Of a stretch of DNA of 64,000 nucleotides, positions 35,256 through 46,565 are shown piece by piece; the stretch's first letter is position 1; every line of letters begins with the position of its first letter. Where the stretch lies: the NCBI GenBank assembly GCA_004352715.1, contig SCFE01000029.1, positions 2,261,343 through 2,325,342 of the forward strand, read 5' to 3'. Source of the DNA: Hofstenia miamia (lineage: Eukaryota > Xenacoelomorpha > Acoela). A program made the translations under genes and the position numbers. The notes under the pieces are model-generated. The model was not told the origin of the DNA, did not search any database, and worked only from the letters and a program-made list of their open reading frames with translations.

Positions 35256-35747
35256 CAGACTTGTCAACGAGCCGTAATTTCTAAGCTTGGCTCGTTTAAA
35301 ATTTGAGGAAGTTCGGCTCGGCTCGCCACATAAAATCTTTCAATGAGGCTAGTTTCAGCTCGATATTTTTTTAAATATTGTACTCTCAGAATTTTTTCCA
35401 TTGCTCTTCCTATTATTTAATAAACATTTCTAAAATAAGTATAAAGTAANNNNNNNNNNNNNNNNNNNNNNNNNNNNNNNNNNNNNNNNNNNNNNNNNNN
35501 NNNNNNNNNNNNNNNNNNNNNNNNNNNNNNNNNNNNNNNNNNNNNNNNNNNNATAAACATTTCTAAAATAAGTATAAAGTAAGGAATATTGAATGAAAAA
35601 AATAAGAAAAATCTGCATAATCAAATTAACAAGCAGCACTATAAATTTGGTTTGCTTAGAAACGGCTCGTTTTGGGCTCGTTGTATATCCAATACTCTGC
35701 TCAAGCTCGGCTCGGCTAGTTAGAAGCTCGGCTCGTTGACAAGTCTG
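35256..35747. mobile_element. hAT-type MITE with perfect ends and target duplication
   Basis: The terminal repeats CAGACTTGTCAACGAGCC are exact at both ends. The 8-bp direct repeat TTTTATGG lies outside each end (35248-35255, 35748-35755). Subterminal GGCTCG motifs abound. An N gap (35450-35552) lies inside, with the same 30-bp sequence ending GTATAAAGTAA on each side, so the gap is probably false and the true element about 360 bp long, the size of the copy at 3132-3487. It sits just beyond the Tc1 right end. Confidence 0.92.
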
Positions 35748-35755
35748 TTTTATGG

Positions 35756-36790
35756 TATTAGACATTCAGATTTTCCCTTCTCAATCAAAGTAACACTTAA
35801 TTATATTCTCACGAACGCTCTATCAATGAATATTCATTATTTATTCAAAATAGCAAGGTGGTCGAATACATATTTCCAGTACTGTACATGTACCATGATG
35901 GATACATATTTTTATACCCAACCAAACTCACAATCGCAGAATACATTTCCTAAACAATCATACCCCTGTAGGGAATTTACATTTGTACAATCAATTTGAT
36001 CTACACATATGATACTCGTGCATTTATGGAAGACTTGCATGAAAATATTAATATTAAATTCAATATGAAAATAACCAATACAAAACATGAGCTATGACGA
36101 CTTCACAGTACAAACAAAAACCCATCTCTAAATTTATAGTCTGAGAAATTTTTACAATACGTAATTGTTTTTATGGAAATTAATATTTGTAATTTATTCA
36201 CAATATTATAGTCTTTTTGAAGATTTTTATTAAATTTCTTTCAATTCGATAAAATATTGATTAACAAAAATTGTTTATTATTGAAAATATTTGAAAATTG
36301 TTCTTCAAAGAAGTTGCGATAAAGTATTAGAACGTCATAATTTATTATTCGATTTTCTCACTAATATATTGACATTGCAAATTTCATTAAATGAATAAAC
36401 TCATGTATTGTCAACTATTATAGTTAAAATATTTCAACTTCAAAATATGCAAACATTGTTTACATTCTAAAACAGACCAATCATTGAACATATATTGTTA
36501 ATTTATAATAAATATAACGAATAAGGTTACTTGGCTTCATTCCACTAGTTGTCTAATCCGTGATTTCATTAGTTATTTTGTTTAGTCCGAATAAATAAAG
36601 ATCGAGTTGGGAAAATACAGCTCAAGATAACCCATTGCCTATGTTATTTCTCAAATATTGCAGCTGCCAATAGCCCAACTCATAAGCTATATTTACTATT
36701 ACTTGGTCCTCAATGTTTAGTCCAATAAATTTTTTGAAATTTTTAAGTCATAGTGATTATAAATAACAATAAAAAGACAAACTGATTATT
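35756..36790. other. No recognisable gene
   Basis: AT-rich; an 87-codon ORF at 35736-35999 overlaps the MITE end and shows no motif. Confidence 0.4.
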
Positions 36791-36793
36791 CAA

Positions 36794-37271
36794 TGTCATC
36801 TAATCGTGCCAATAATATCCAAAATGATGTTTTCAAAGCTATTGATACATTTAATGAAATTTAAATCTTTGTTTCGAACAAATATAAAGCACATCTATTT
36901 GGTTTATTCAAAAACTTAGACAAGGATTTAGCAGAGGAAGCGCTTTTGCTACTATACAATATGTCAATTCAATTGACAGCAGATATAATGACACCAATGC
37001 AAACTTAAGTTCAAGAATGAGTAGGGATCTATCACATGAACTTACTAATAGCTGTTGCAAATTGTCAAAGTATTTATATGATGATAATGCAAGCACTACA
37101 GATTTTATTTCAAACATTCATCCGAATTGTTCAGTTGATATACAAGAAAACATTAGTGAAACTACACCCTTAACAAGGCCATTTTATACATCTTCAACCA
37201 TGAATGAGATGCCTAAATACACATCTCTATTTTTTATTGATAATTCTTTGCTAAAATATGTAGAGACGTAA
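36794..37271 (+). other. Unrecognised degraded ORF
   Basis: Starting at ATG 36794, frames read SNRANNIQNDVFKAIDTFNE, a stop, then after frame changes LSSRMSRDLSHELTNSCC and NASTTDFISNIHPNCSVDIQ. The last frame (37017-37271, 84 codons) is Ser/Asn-rich and closes before a Lys-rich non-coding stretch. It reads like low-complexity protein but belongs to no family I can name. It may be the N-terminal region of a transposon-encoded protein. Confidence 0.25.
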
Positions 37272-37451
37272 AAATTGATCTTAATTCAAAATGTACTTCC
37301 AATCATACTAATTCAAAAAGGCTGAAGAAATCACAGACATTATCTGCTCTTAAGAACGCAAAAAATTCAAAGAAGTTAGTCGCAAATACCTTCTTCAAAG
37401 ATAAAATTTTAACATTATTAAACGAGGTTAAACAAAAGTTTGATCCTGAAA

Positions 37452-39720
37452 TTACAGTAAAAGGGTGTTGAGAAAAGTCAGATGATCAAAGAAGGCAGCT
37501 CCATTCGACTTGGATGAAGTTTCATAAAAAGTTGAGTGATTTTCATTTTTATCCAATGATCCGCCCATATCGCTATGTACATGCTTAAGAGTAAGAGCGC
37601 CTAATATATCGTCACTCATATTTGCTCTCATGTAATTTGATAGACGGCGAAGTGCAAATGCACAGCGCTCACATTCACACGATGTCACTGGAAGAGTGCA
37701 CCCGATGTGTAAGAGAGTGTGTACATTCGGAAGAGCCTGCTTATAGCAATTCAATATTAAAGCTTGCAGTGTTCTCAGTTTCAGAGCTTCCATCTTGTTA
37801 CAAAGGTTCTTCCAGCCGAAGAAGCAATCCTGGTAGAGGAAGATCATTCTTGTACAATGCTGTGACAACTTTCAGGCCTGCAATTATGTCGTTGACCGAA
37901 GATTTAGACACATTTTCGCATACAAGAGGCAAAAGTTTTATGGCCTGGCATTATTGCTGCCCAAACATTAGCTCCAGGTCTGAAATAAAATAATCCAAAT
38001 AAGGAATTAGAATAGTGCGTTTGCAGAACACATTTGGTGTTTCTGGAGGAGTATTCTGACTGTCTCTTATACACATCTACTACTCTCGATGTTGTAACAT
38101 CCACGTCCAAATTTTCTGTCAATCTAGCAGCTTGCTCAAAGAGCGAATCTGATAATTGCTCGAGCTGGGCATCACGTCTACCCTTTAATTCGGATATAAC
38201 TTCCTGAACTTCGTTGTATGCAGCAACCACATCCTGTGTTCGACCTTATAAAGAAACGAAAGTGGTTCTCAGATATGACGCCAATCGCATGATTGTTAAC
38301 AGAGTATAAAGAAATTCGACGGTCTTCAGGTGTCCAGCTAGACCAGTCTTCATCACAGTATGACAATGTAGCATTGTGCATCATAAAAGTAATGATAGCC
38401 ATCGATATTCTCTATCCACCTTGTGATGCAAATATTCCGTAGACACTTTTTGTGCGTAACTAAGGCTTCTTTTTTCACGATTTCATTTAGCAGATTTGTT
38501 AATCCATAATGTTTAGCCTTCAATTTTTGCAAGACATTATGAATTTGGGGAAGGGCACAGTTATGAGAAATTACTAGATTTAAGCAGTGATCCTGGCAGT
38601 GCCCATAGAATGCTAAGCTGTTCTCTGCCAAAAATTTCTTTGCCAAGCCATGTCGCAGGTTGCTGGCACCATCGTATGCTTGTCCATGTAGATTATCATG
38701 CTCTAGTTCATGGTCTAACAATCATTTCTTAGTCACATTGTATAGAGCACGGCCCTATTATTCTGTCAGTTTGAATAACATCAAGAACTTCTTCCGGAAT
38801 GATATTATTATTGTCAACAAAACGAATTGCGATGACAACTTTTTCTTTGTTGTGCAACGATACTTCACCTATCAAAATTGTATAAAACCTTGCAAATCTT
38901 ATTTCCAAGACAAGATCTGCTTGAATCATGTGATATCCAATGATCTGAATGAGCTCATTTTGAACTGTTCCAGAAAGATATGTGGCATTCTTAAGCCATG
39001 GTGAATTGAGATGCAGTATTAATTTAGGATTGTGTTTCGCAAGTAACTGGAGCAGTGCAAAAAAGTTTCCTTGGTTCACACTAGTATCAGATGGCTTTTC
39101 ATTTGTTCCAATGAATGCAAAATCTTGCTTCCCTTTAAAATTGCACTGCTTCAACAATGCAATCTTCGCGGATGTGTTCATTAAAGCATATGCGTTCCTG
39201 CAATACTGCATCAACCTGAATTTGTATTTGCGATTTCGGATTGTTGGATTGTTGCACATTCTCTTAGTATCATCCAAAGCTCTAATACATGAACATGATA
39301 TCTGTTAGATATGCTTTGCAAGATGTTTCCCAAATTTTTCCAGTCTTCCTTACTTTTAGCCGGTAAAAAAATTGCACAAGCACCACAACAAACACCATTT
39401 TTTCTTTACTGTATCTCAGGTAAGGATATTCATCGAGCAGTTTAATGGGAACGACGTCTTTTACTATCACTAAATGATGACAGATGCATTAAAAGGGGTC
39501 GGTAATGATTTTCGACTAAAATGAGCTTGTCGGTATTGGATATTGATGGTATAGTTGCAACTAGATCCATAGATCCTATGTCATGACAGGTTATATCAAC
39601 AACAGAATGAGTATCATAACCAGAAACAGATTGCCGTGGAGTATCACCATCAGAAACAGATTACCCTGGAGCATGAGCAGTGCTTCGAGTTGAGAGTTTG
39701 CCAAAGAAATAAGAAATTTT
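37452..39720 (-). pseudogene. hAT-like transposase (TTF zinc finger/DUF4371/dimerisation), decayed
   Basis: On the minus strand, in order: VENHYRPLLMHLSSF (about 39510); a TTF-type zinc-finger remnant LLDEYPYLRYSKEK (about 39440); a DUF4371-like region in a 182-codon ORF (39277-38729) with VNQGNFFALLQLLAKHNPKL; the catalytic core GQAYDGASNLRHGLAKKF (about 38680) then GHCQDHCLNLVIS and TRWIENIDGY; and the C-terminal dimerisation block LPVTSCECERCAFALRRLSN then YMRANMSD (about 37690-37610). This is the architecture of ZMYM1-like hAT transposases. Stops and frameshifts separate the pieces. The copy is interrupted by a sequencing adapter at 38060-38078, so part of the disruption may be artificial. 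Confidence 0.85.
38060..38078 (-). other. Nextera/Tn5 mosaic-end adapter sequence
   Basis: The 19 bases CTGTCTCTTATACACATCT are exactly the reverse complement of the Tn5 mosaic end used in Nextera libraries (AGATGTGTATAAGAGACAG). Translated in the minus-strand frame it yields VDVYKRQ, a recurrent contamination signature in protein databases. This is library-derived sequence, not genome. Confidence 0.95.
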
Positions 39721-40406
39721 GGTAATTTATTTACTATTTTCCTTCAGAAGTTTTTGTTCTTTGGCACGCTTGAACTCTGAACCAAGTGCTTTTCCTTTTT
39801 TTGTTCATCTTGAACCTAATTATAAATTTAATCTTAGACATAAGAAAATAGAAATAATAGTTTATATTTCAACTGCAAACTTTCTATTGAAGGCTAAAAC
39901 AAATTAAACATAGTAAACAGGCACGCAACTAGCCTATAATTTAAGGGATGGGGGGTCCAGCTGAAAAAAGGTGCAAAATATATAGGCTAGTTACAAAATA
40001 ATTAAACAGTTTTATTTGTTAAATACATGTGTGACTCTGAATGAGAAGTAGAACTTTTTATGACTTTTGTATTTTTTATTTTTTAAAAAAAAGTCTACGA
40101 TGATGCTCATTTAAATTACGTTCGGCAATGGCAGAAATGTCAATCATCACATCACGATGAATGTTCATTAGACACAACCAGTCAATCGTTATGTCGTCAT
40201 TGAGTTTCTAAAATGACATTTAAGACCTACTATTTAGATGCAAAAAGATTAAGTAGCCTACTTTATTAAAGTAAAACGACAAAAATGGGATTAAATTGTC
40301 TCGATAAAAGTGTAATGAAATTTATACAGTTGTATATTATTTCGTAGTAATGAAATGAAACAAATTGAATTCAAGATAACTTTAGAACTCTATTAGTAAA
40401 CAAGTC

Positions 40407-40793
40407 ATGATCAAGATAAGTAGCCTATTTATGAAACATGTCTCCCTTCTAATATTTTTAGCTATATTGCAAACAACAAAAGTGTATAATTTTCATAAGA
40501 GAAATGCAATCATTATGAAAAGCGAGGGGAACACGTGCTCCCCCGTGTTCCCCTGTGGTCCCCCTCCTGCCTACGGGTCTGTAATTTATCATTTTAACAA
40601 TTTTTTGAATGAAATTTCCAGAAACATACAAAACTTTGACATAATGAAGCTATTCCACAATTTCCTTACTAGAAATTCAAACAATCATATTAACACAGTG
40701 ATGATAGCCAGAGATGGTATTCATTCATCTGAACGAGGACTACCTACAGCTGCGAAGCAAATCAAAATACACTCTGGATATACGATCTCCTAA
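40407..40793 (+). pseudogene. LINE ORF1 esterase C-terminus fused to transposon end
   Basis: The 128-codon ORF is composite. Its 3' half reads NNFLNEISRNIQNFD and then ARDGIHSSERGLPTAAKQIK, like the final catalytic block (DxIHxSxxG) of the SGNH-esterase domain found in ORF1 of some CR1 LINEs. Its 5' part overlaps a GC-rich stretch (40520-40578, ending CCTGCCTACGGGTCTG) that looks like a hAT terminus. The leading hydrophobic segment MKHVSLLIFLAIL is likely chance. The reverse-transcriptase relic 400 bp downstream on the same strand supports a LINE origin. Confidence 0.45.
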
Positions 40794-41169
40794 AACAGAT
40801 AAGTATATATAGCAATAATACATATTAATCTACACATAAAACCAGCTACTTCAATATAAGAGTAAGACCTATCCTGGAAACAACTAAGTAGAACTACAAT
40901 ACAATCTAAAAGTACTGGTTGGCTTACTTAATTACAATGAATAAGTGCATATTACGAAATTTGTACAGAAACAAAGCAAATTTCCATTCATTTGAATGAG
41001 TTTCATACAAGGGGAAACAGTTAATTATACACATAAAATCGAGCAGGTTTAGGTTTTATATATATTAGAGAGACGAAATTAGCTAAAACTATACAAAATT
41101 TTGATCCTAATATATTATGTGGTTCCAAATAAAATGCCAATTTTCATAATTAAAAATACAGTAAATATT

Positions 41170-41975
41170 TCTTTGAACCTCTCTTCTTCGTCTACAACTA
41201 CTCAATTCACACTAATACTTACCCACAACTTTAAAAAAACGAATATCACACCAATTTATAAAAAAGATGATCCGACGAACAGCTCAAACTATCGGCTAAA
41301 TTCAATAAAAAAATCCTTTTTCAAAGATTTTTGAAAAACTAACATACAATCAAATAAATGAGTATCTCAATAAACATAAAATTCTTTCCGCTACACAATT
41401 TGGTTTCAGAAAAAATTATAGTAAAATTGATGCATAACTATCTTTTACTGAAATACAGATTCATTTTGAACAAGAACATTTGCAGTTCCACAGCTTGCAT
41501 AGACCTTAAGTAAAGCATTTGACAGCTTAGATTTTAGCGTACACACAACTTCGCGCGCAACATTTTTTCATTTAATGAGGCCACAACCAAAAGTTGTAAG
41601 GGTGGACGCGATTCCAACTTTGTTGTACACCAAATTTGAAAAGTTAAATTGGTTCTACTTTTGCGCACAACCTTTTCCGATTGAACTAGAGGCGCACAAC
41701 AAAAGTTGGAAGTGTGTACGCAAAATGTTTTTGCTGTGAACTTTATTATTACCCAAAAAGTTCGCGCAAAGTTGTAAGTGTGTAGGCTACTTTAGACAAC
41801 AAGTTAAAGCTATGTGGTTTTTGTATAGAATCATTGAAATTTATTACCAGCTTTCTAAGTAACAGAGAACAACGTGTAACAATTAGCAATTTTTCATTGA
41901 ATTACATCACAAATAATGGTGTTCAACCAAGGTACTGTTTTGGGACCAATCCTTTTCAATTTATACATTAATGAT
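41170..41975 (+). pseudogene. LINE reverse-transcriptase relic
   Basis: Plus-strand frames read FKKTNITPIYKKDDPTNSSN then YRLNS (RPIS in intact elements), then IWFQKKL/QFGFRKNYS in two frames, LSKAFDSLD with the first catalytic Asp, a 0.25 kb insertion, and then DNKLKLCGF, FLSNREQRVTISNF and GVQPRYCFGTNP (GVPQGTVLGPIL in relatives). The YxDD box is not reached before homology is lost near 41980. Numerous frame changes show it is old. Confidence 0.8.
41535..41789. mobile_element. MITE inserted in the LINE relic
   Basis: The left end TAGCGTACACACAACTTCGC and the right end, reverse complemented, TAGCCTACACACTTACAACTT form inverted repeats, followed on both sides by GCGCG. Internal GCGCACAAC motifs are repeated in both orientations. 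It separates AFDSLD from DNKL of the reverse transcriptase. The target duplication is ambiguous (TA or TTTAG both possible). Confidence 0.75.
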
Positions 41976-41989
41976 ATAAGGCAACACTT

Positions 41990-42670
41990 AGGCCTGGTTT
42001 AAAACATCCTGCGCGCCTGTAAGTGTGTGTGTGTGTGTCAAGATCAAAGCCGCCGAATCTTGCGTATAAAGCATCTCAGTGTTAGTCCTAGGGAACTTCA
42101 CAGGCCAAGTGAGACACTTGGTAGCCCGCACTAGTGATGTACAAACTTGGCTCACGCGACCCCCGTGCCGTTGTAAACACAAAATAAGTGTGCATCATTG
42201 AAATCGAATTTCGAAAAATTAAAAATGCTTGAAAGGTGCCTGAGTTAATGTTCTTGACTAAACATTTTCACTGTGATATCTTCTTATTACTCTAATAGAA
42301 TATTTAATGCGAAAAAATATTTATTAAACTACATGAATTCGACATCCTTGCATGTTTCCAACAACGGCCATTGAAAGTATTTCAAAAAATAATTTTTTTA
42401 TATGTATTATATATAGAAAGTCGTTATTTAGCATTCTACAACAATGCCCAAAAATTGTCCCTCCAATTTCTTGAAAACACTTTTGTTCATGAGAAAATAT
42501 TCATTATCTGCATAATGGTATAGACTATTATTTAATTACACCTGCTATCATTGTGCAAACAGAGTCTAAAGCAGTGGTGCTCAGGAGGCTGAGCGAGCTA
42601 AGCCACCTTTGTTAAAATCTATTGGGGACACCAGCCTTTCTTCAGGTCAAGGCAATCAAGGCCTTCAGAA
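41990..42670. repeat. GC-richer patches and (GT)n; transposon-end-like
   Basis: (GT)n at 42023-42038 is followed by a CpG-rich patch to 42180. At 42573 CAGTGGTGCTCAGGAGGCTG resembles the common CAGTGGTG start of hAT/Charlie-type elements. I could not pair either patch with a second end, and no gene is seen up to 43035. Confidence 0.4.
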
Positions 42671-43035
42671 ATTAAATTATTAACTTTATTTAAATGACAA
42701 TAAACTTTCATATTATATATATATATATAATGTAATTTGAACTTGCAATAGTTTTTTTTACAATATTAAAGTTATTCACGAAAGCAAATCATTCTCTTAA
42801 AAAGAATAAAAAAGTAAAATTCCTAAATTTTACTTCTATGAACTGTTAGATATTGAAAGATATGAACGAGTAGACTCTCCTCTATTACGAGGTGCTGTCA
42901 AATTTTGGATATCTGTATTAGTTTTGTGACAACGTGACATGATTGCAGCATAGGTAAACATAGCCATCCAATTCTCAAACTTTAGTAAGCAATTGATGAA
43001 GAGTCAATATAGATAGTGAGTGCTGATTTAATAAG

Positions 43036-44842
43036 ATGAAGTTAATATTAGCTTCCTTGATAGGTGTCGTATTTCTATTAACAATTTCCTCTATAAACTG
43101 CATTCAACCAGGTCTTCAAATTGCTCTGTCAGCGAAAGGATTAAATTATTTAGCACAGGTTAGTTTAACACTTTTTTATATTTTTCACTACTGTTATTTT
43201 TTCAGGTAACATCAGAATACTTCAACCAGAATGTCACAGGTTTGAAATTAGATGAAATAGATGGCTCAGTACAATTCAAAAAAGGCTTTATCTCCTATAC
43301 AATAACATATTCTATCTATGATATTTCTATTGCAAAATTTTCAGTTGGATCCACGTCAATGACATCAAGTTCAAATAAAGGTGTTGTTTTCCAAATAAAT
43401 AACATAAATGCTGAAATTCAAGGTCAGTTTCATATCGACGGAGATTTTTTTACAGCTACAACAACTGCTACAATAAGTCTAGCAAATGGAAAACTTGTGG
43501 CAAGTGCAAGTTTGGGATCAACATCTGATGGGAGATTTAATCTATCTTGCACTTCATGCATTGCTACTGTGGGTTCAGTCAGTGTAGATTTTCATGGAGG
43601 GTCAAGTTGGTTCTTTAAGGTTTGTCCAATTTTTTAATTTCCCTTCTATATTTTTTAATAAAGCATTTATGAATACAATAATTACTTCAGGAAAACAATT
43701 TACTTTGTAAATTGTTATGCTTATGTTTCTGATGTTTTATTAAATTTGTCAATTGTCTTTACTCAAACTAACATTTCTATTCCAATAATCATGAGAGAAA
43801 TTCCTTTCATTAATGATGTATGAATGCTCAAATATATCCAGCAAATATTATTAAATTTGAAGTATAAACAATATTTAGTGATGCTTAGGTTCTTGACGAA
43901 ATCTCAGACTTCGCTGATTTAATTCAAGACAAATTTCAAGCCATTTGCAAATTATTGGACAAATTGATTGATGTTGATGGCAATGATAAATTGAAAACTT
44001 TTCCAATTAAAAAAGAAATAAACCATGAGGCAATAATTGATTATTCCCAAACAGGATCTCCATACTATGACAGCAAAGGAATGGCTACCTTTCATAAAGG
44101 AGAGTTTACACCATCAAGTAATCCTTCAATTAAATACAACTTCACTGCTAAACCCTTCCCTTTCATTAGAACCAACAAAATGATCTCGTTTTGGTTGAGT
44201 GAGTATGTTGGAAATACTGCTGGAATCACTTACCAAATAGAAAAAAGCCTCAAATTTTTGCTTTCACCTGAAACGGCTGATAATGCAATGCTACGTGCAT
44301 TTCTGAATACTCGGTTTTTACGGAACGTACTCCCGCAATTCTATCAGAAATATCCAAACATGAACTACACAATTATGGTGACTTCAACTAAGGCACCCCA
44401 CGTCGAAATTTTTGAACAGATAAGTTGCTTGAATGTTAATGTGATGATGAATTTTTCTACACTGACATCAAATGGATCTGTGCCAGCATTTACAACTGAG
44501 GCAGTTGTAAATGTAAACACTACAGCTAAGATTGATGCAAATTTAATTCTAAAGGTTATCCTAAAAAGTATGAATGGCAATTTACAACTTAAAAGTACAG
44601 AAATTGGGCCCATCTCTTCAAATGAGCTCAAACGACTAAAAGTATATTTCATTGATATAATTCTTAAAGGAGCCATTTCATCTATTGGCAGAATGGGATT
44701 CCAATTGCCAGCAATTAGTGGAGTGAAGTTTGTTAATTCAAGTGTAAATCTTCATAATGGTTTTGTATTTATTGAAAGTGATGCAATTTACAAATTATCT
44801 ACAAAAATGACAAACTTGTATTATATTGATAAAAGAATTTGA
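43036..44842 (+). CDS. LBP/BPI-family secreted lipid-binding protein
   Basis: Three exons, all phase-0 junctions: 43036-43158, 43206-43619 and 43889-44842, with introns of 47 and 269 bp (both GT-AG). The product is 496 residues, the usual BPI/LBP length. There is a signal peptide, about 1-22, followed by PGLQIALSAKGLNYLAQ, the family's conserved N-terminal helix (PGxxxxxxxxGLxY). Cys158 (in SCTSCIATV) and Cys199 (in KFQAICK) are 41 residues apart, matching the single conserved disulphide of the BPI N-barrel. The second half (about 250-496) contains the C-barrel strands. Family members bind bacterial lipopolysaccharide or other lipids in innate immunity; the ligand here is unknown. N-glycosylation sequons (NVT, NFT, NYT) are present. 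Expression signals are not evident. Confidence 0.88.
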
Positions 44843-46195
44843 TTGTGTGAAAAAGTAAAATACAAATTTGGCACTTCTAGCTTTATGTCAAAATGTATGT
44901 TTGCTCGAAAGGTTGATACTGTAATGTATTATATTTTTTAACTAGCAGTGCTATTTTTCAAATTTTTTGATATTTAATTTCTCATTGCACTTATTCAGTC
45001 AGAGATAGAATCGGATATAATCCGGATCTTAAGATTTAATCCGTATCTGGAAATTTCAAGATCCTATCCGAATTTGCAAATGTCATTGATTTTTCGCTCA
45101 GAAACGGATCCGAACTTAAATTAAGTATTCTAACAATAAATGAATAAAGACTTAAATTAAGTCATTATTCTTCACATATGAATACTATGTTTAAAGTGAC
45201 CCTCAAAAAGAAGATCCCTTTCTAATCGGTCTGATGATGCTTGACAAAACATTGTGTGCAACTCCATGACCTTCAATTCTTTGATTATTTATTAACCTTT
45301 GTAATAATGGAACTCCGAAAATAGTTCTCAATTATAATCAAAATATATTTTATGGATTTTAAAAGATTATTGAGAATCCTTATTAATTTTACAATTCTTT
45401 AAGCTACAAAACACCAGTAACTTCAAAGTTGCAGCAAAGAGATTAAATCAGAAATAGCACACGCAATAGCATTTCAAGAGCAAATCAAACATTTACTGAA
45501 AAACATGCAACAAAAATGTACAAAGATATTAAATTTATTGTAATAATTTTACTATATATGCATTTCCAACGAATAAAACAAAATCCAACAATTCACAAAG
45601 AATTACTTCCAAACAATTGTTACTACAACATTTATTTATAATTTATAGAAAAGACCTGCAAAATTTGAGCTTGAACATAGGTTTCTGGGGCTCTGTAGCA
45701 GTTTTATTGCATTCAAGAATCTCTAGTTTCATATATTTCAGATTTCTCAAATACCATGGTGGCACACATTATAGACGTACACCAGTGACTTCCTGAAATC
45801 TCCAAATACGCTTTATCAATGATAATTTGTATTCTTAGTCTTGAGGTACAAAGCATGTAGCAAATTACATATTTGGAAAAAGGATTCTCTTAAGGCAGTT
45901 TTTAGTGCAAAACTTCATCGATTTTGAAGGGGGATTAAAATGTAACCGATTTGAAGAATTTGTTTTCCCAGTGATTTTTACAAAATTTTACCACGACAGG
46001 TTGTTCCAATGCAACTTTTCAAACATGAACAAATGATGGACAACCCTAATATATATATATATATATTACGGCAAAATATTTGAGACATCAATCGATTCAA
46101 TTTAGAAACTTAAATGTTCCAATGGAATGTGCATAATCTTCGACACTTACAACATTTTTAATACAATGTTTATAATAGAGTATTTTCATAAATGG
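44843..46195. other. No gene; CCGGAT-rich patch
   Basis: A patch at 45003-45120 repeats GGATATAATCCGGAT-like motifs in both orientations and may be an eroded hAT end. The remainder is AT-rich with nothing recognised. (TA)n occurs at 46051-46066. Confidence 0.4.
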
Positions 46196-46215
46196 GTATG
46201 AGTATTACATATGCA

Positions 46216-46274
<59 letters not shown>

Positions 46275-46407
46275 TTGTATATTTATATCAGCAGGNNNNN
46301 NNNNNNNNNNNNNNNNNNNNNNNNNNNNNNNNNNNNNNNNNNNNNNNNNNNNNNNNNNNNNNNNNNNNNNNNNNNNNNNNNNNNNNNNNNNNNNNNNNNN
46401 NNNNNNN

Positions 46408-46439
<32 letters not shown>
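46196..46439. repeat. (TA)n tracts around a 112-N gap
   Basis: TA runs on both sides of N at 46296-46407. The 24 bases just before the N (starting AAGTTGTATATTTATATC, ending CAGCAGG) are identical to those just before the N run at 52254. Confidence 0.9.
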
Positions 46440-46441
<2 letters not shown>

Positions 46442-46565
46442 TCTTTGCTTCTCTTATCAATTGTTATGCAGTGCCACCTATTGCTCGATGGAGACAACAA
46501 ATGAAGTTTAGGTTCATCTTTGACTATATTCAAATATTACGCTTATAAACATGTTGAGACTTTAG

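Noticed and set aside
38660-39308. Two plus-strand ORFs of 108-114 codons
   Set aside because: Antisense shadows of the hAT transposase relic on the minus strand.
39920-40578. Single hAT element spanning CAGGCACGCAACTAGCC and CCTACGGGTCTG
   Set aside because: The two GC-rich ends do not form convincing inverted repeats, and the flanking octamers (ATAGTAAA, TAATTTAT) do not match.
46170-46548. ORFs of alternating Ile-Tyr
   Set aside because: Translation of (TA)n and N; the same applies at 49541-49735, 50954-51270 and 52233-52944.
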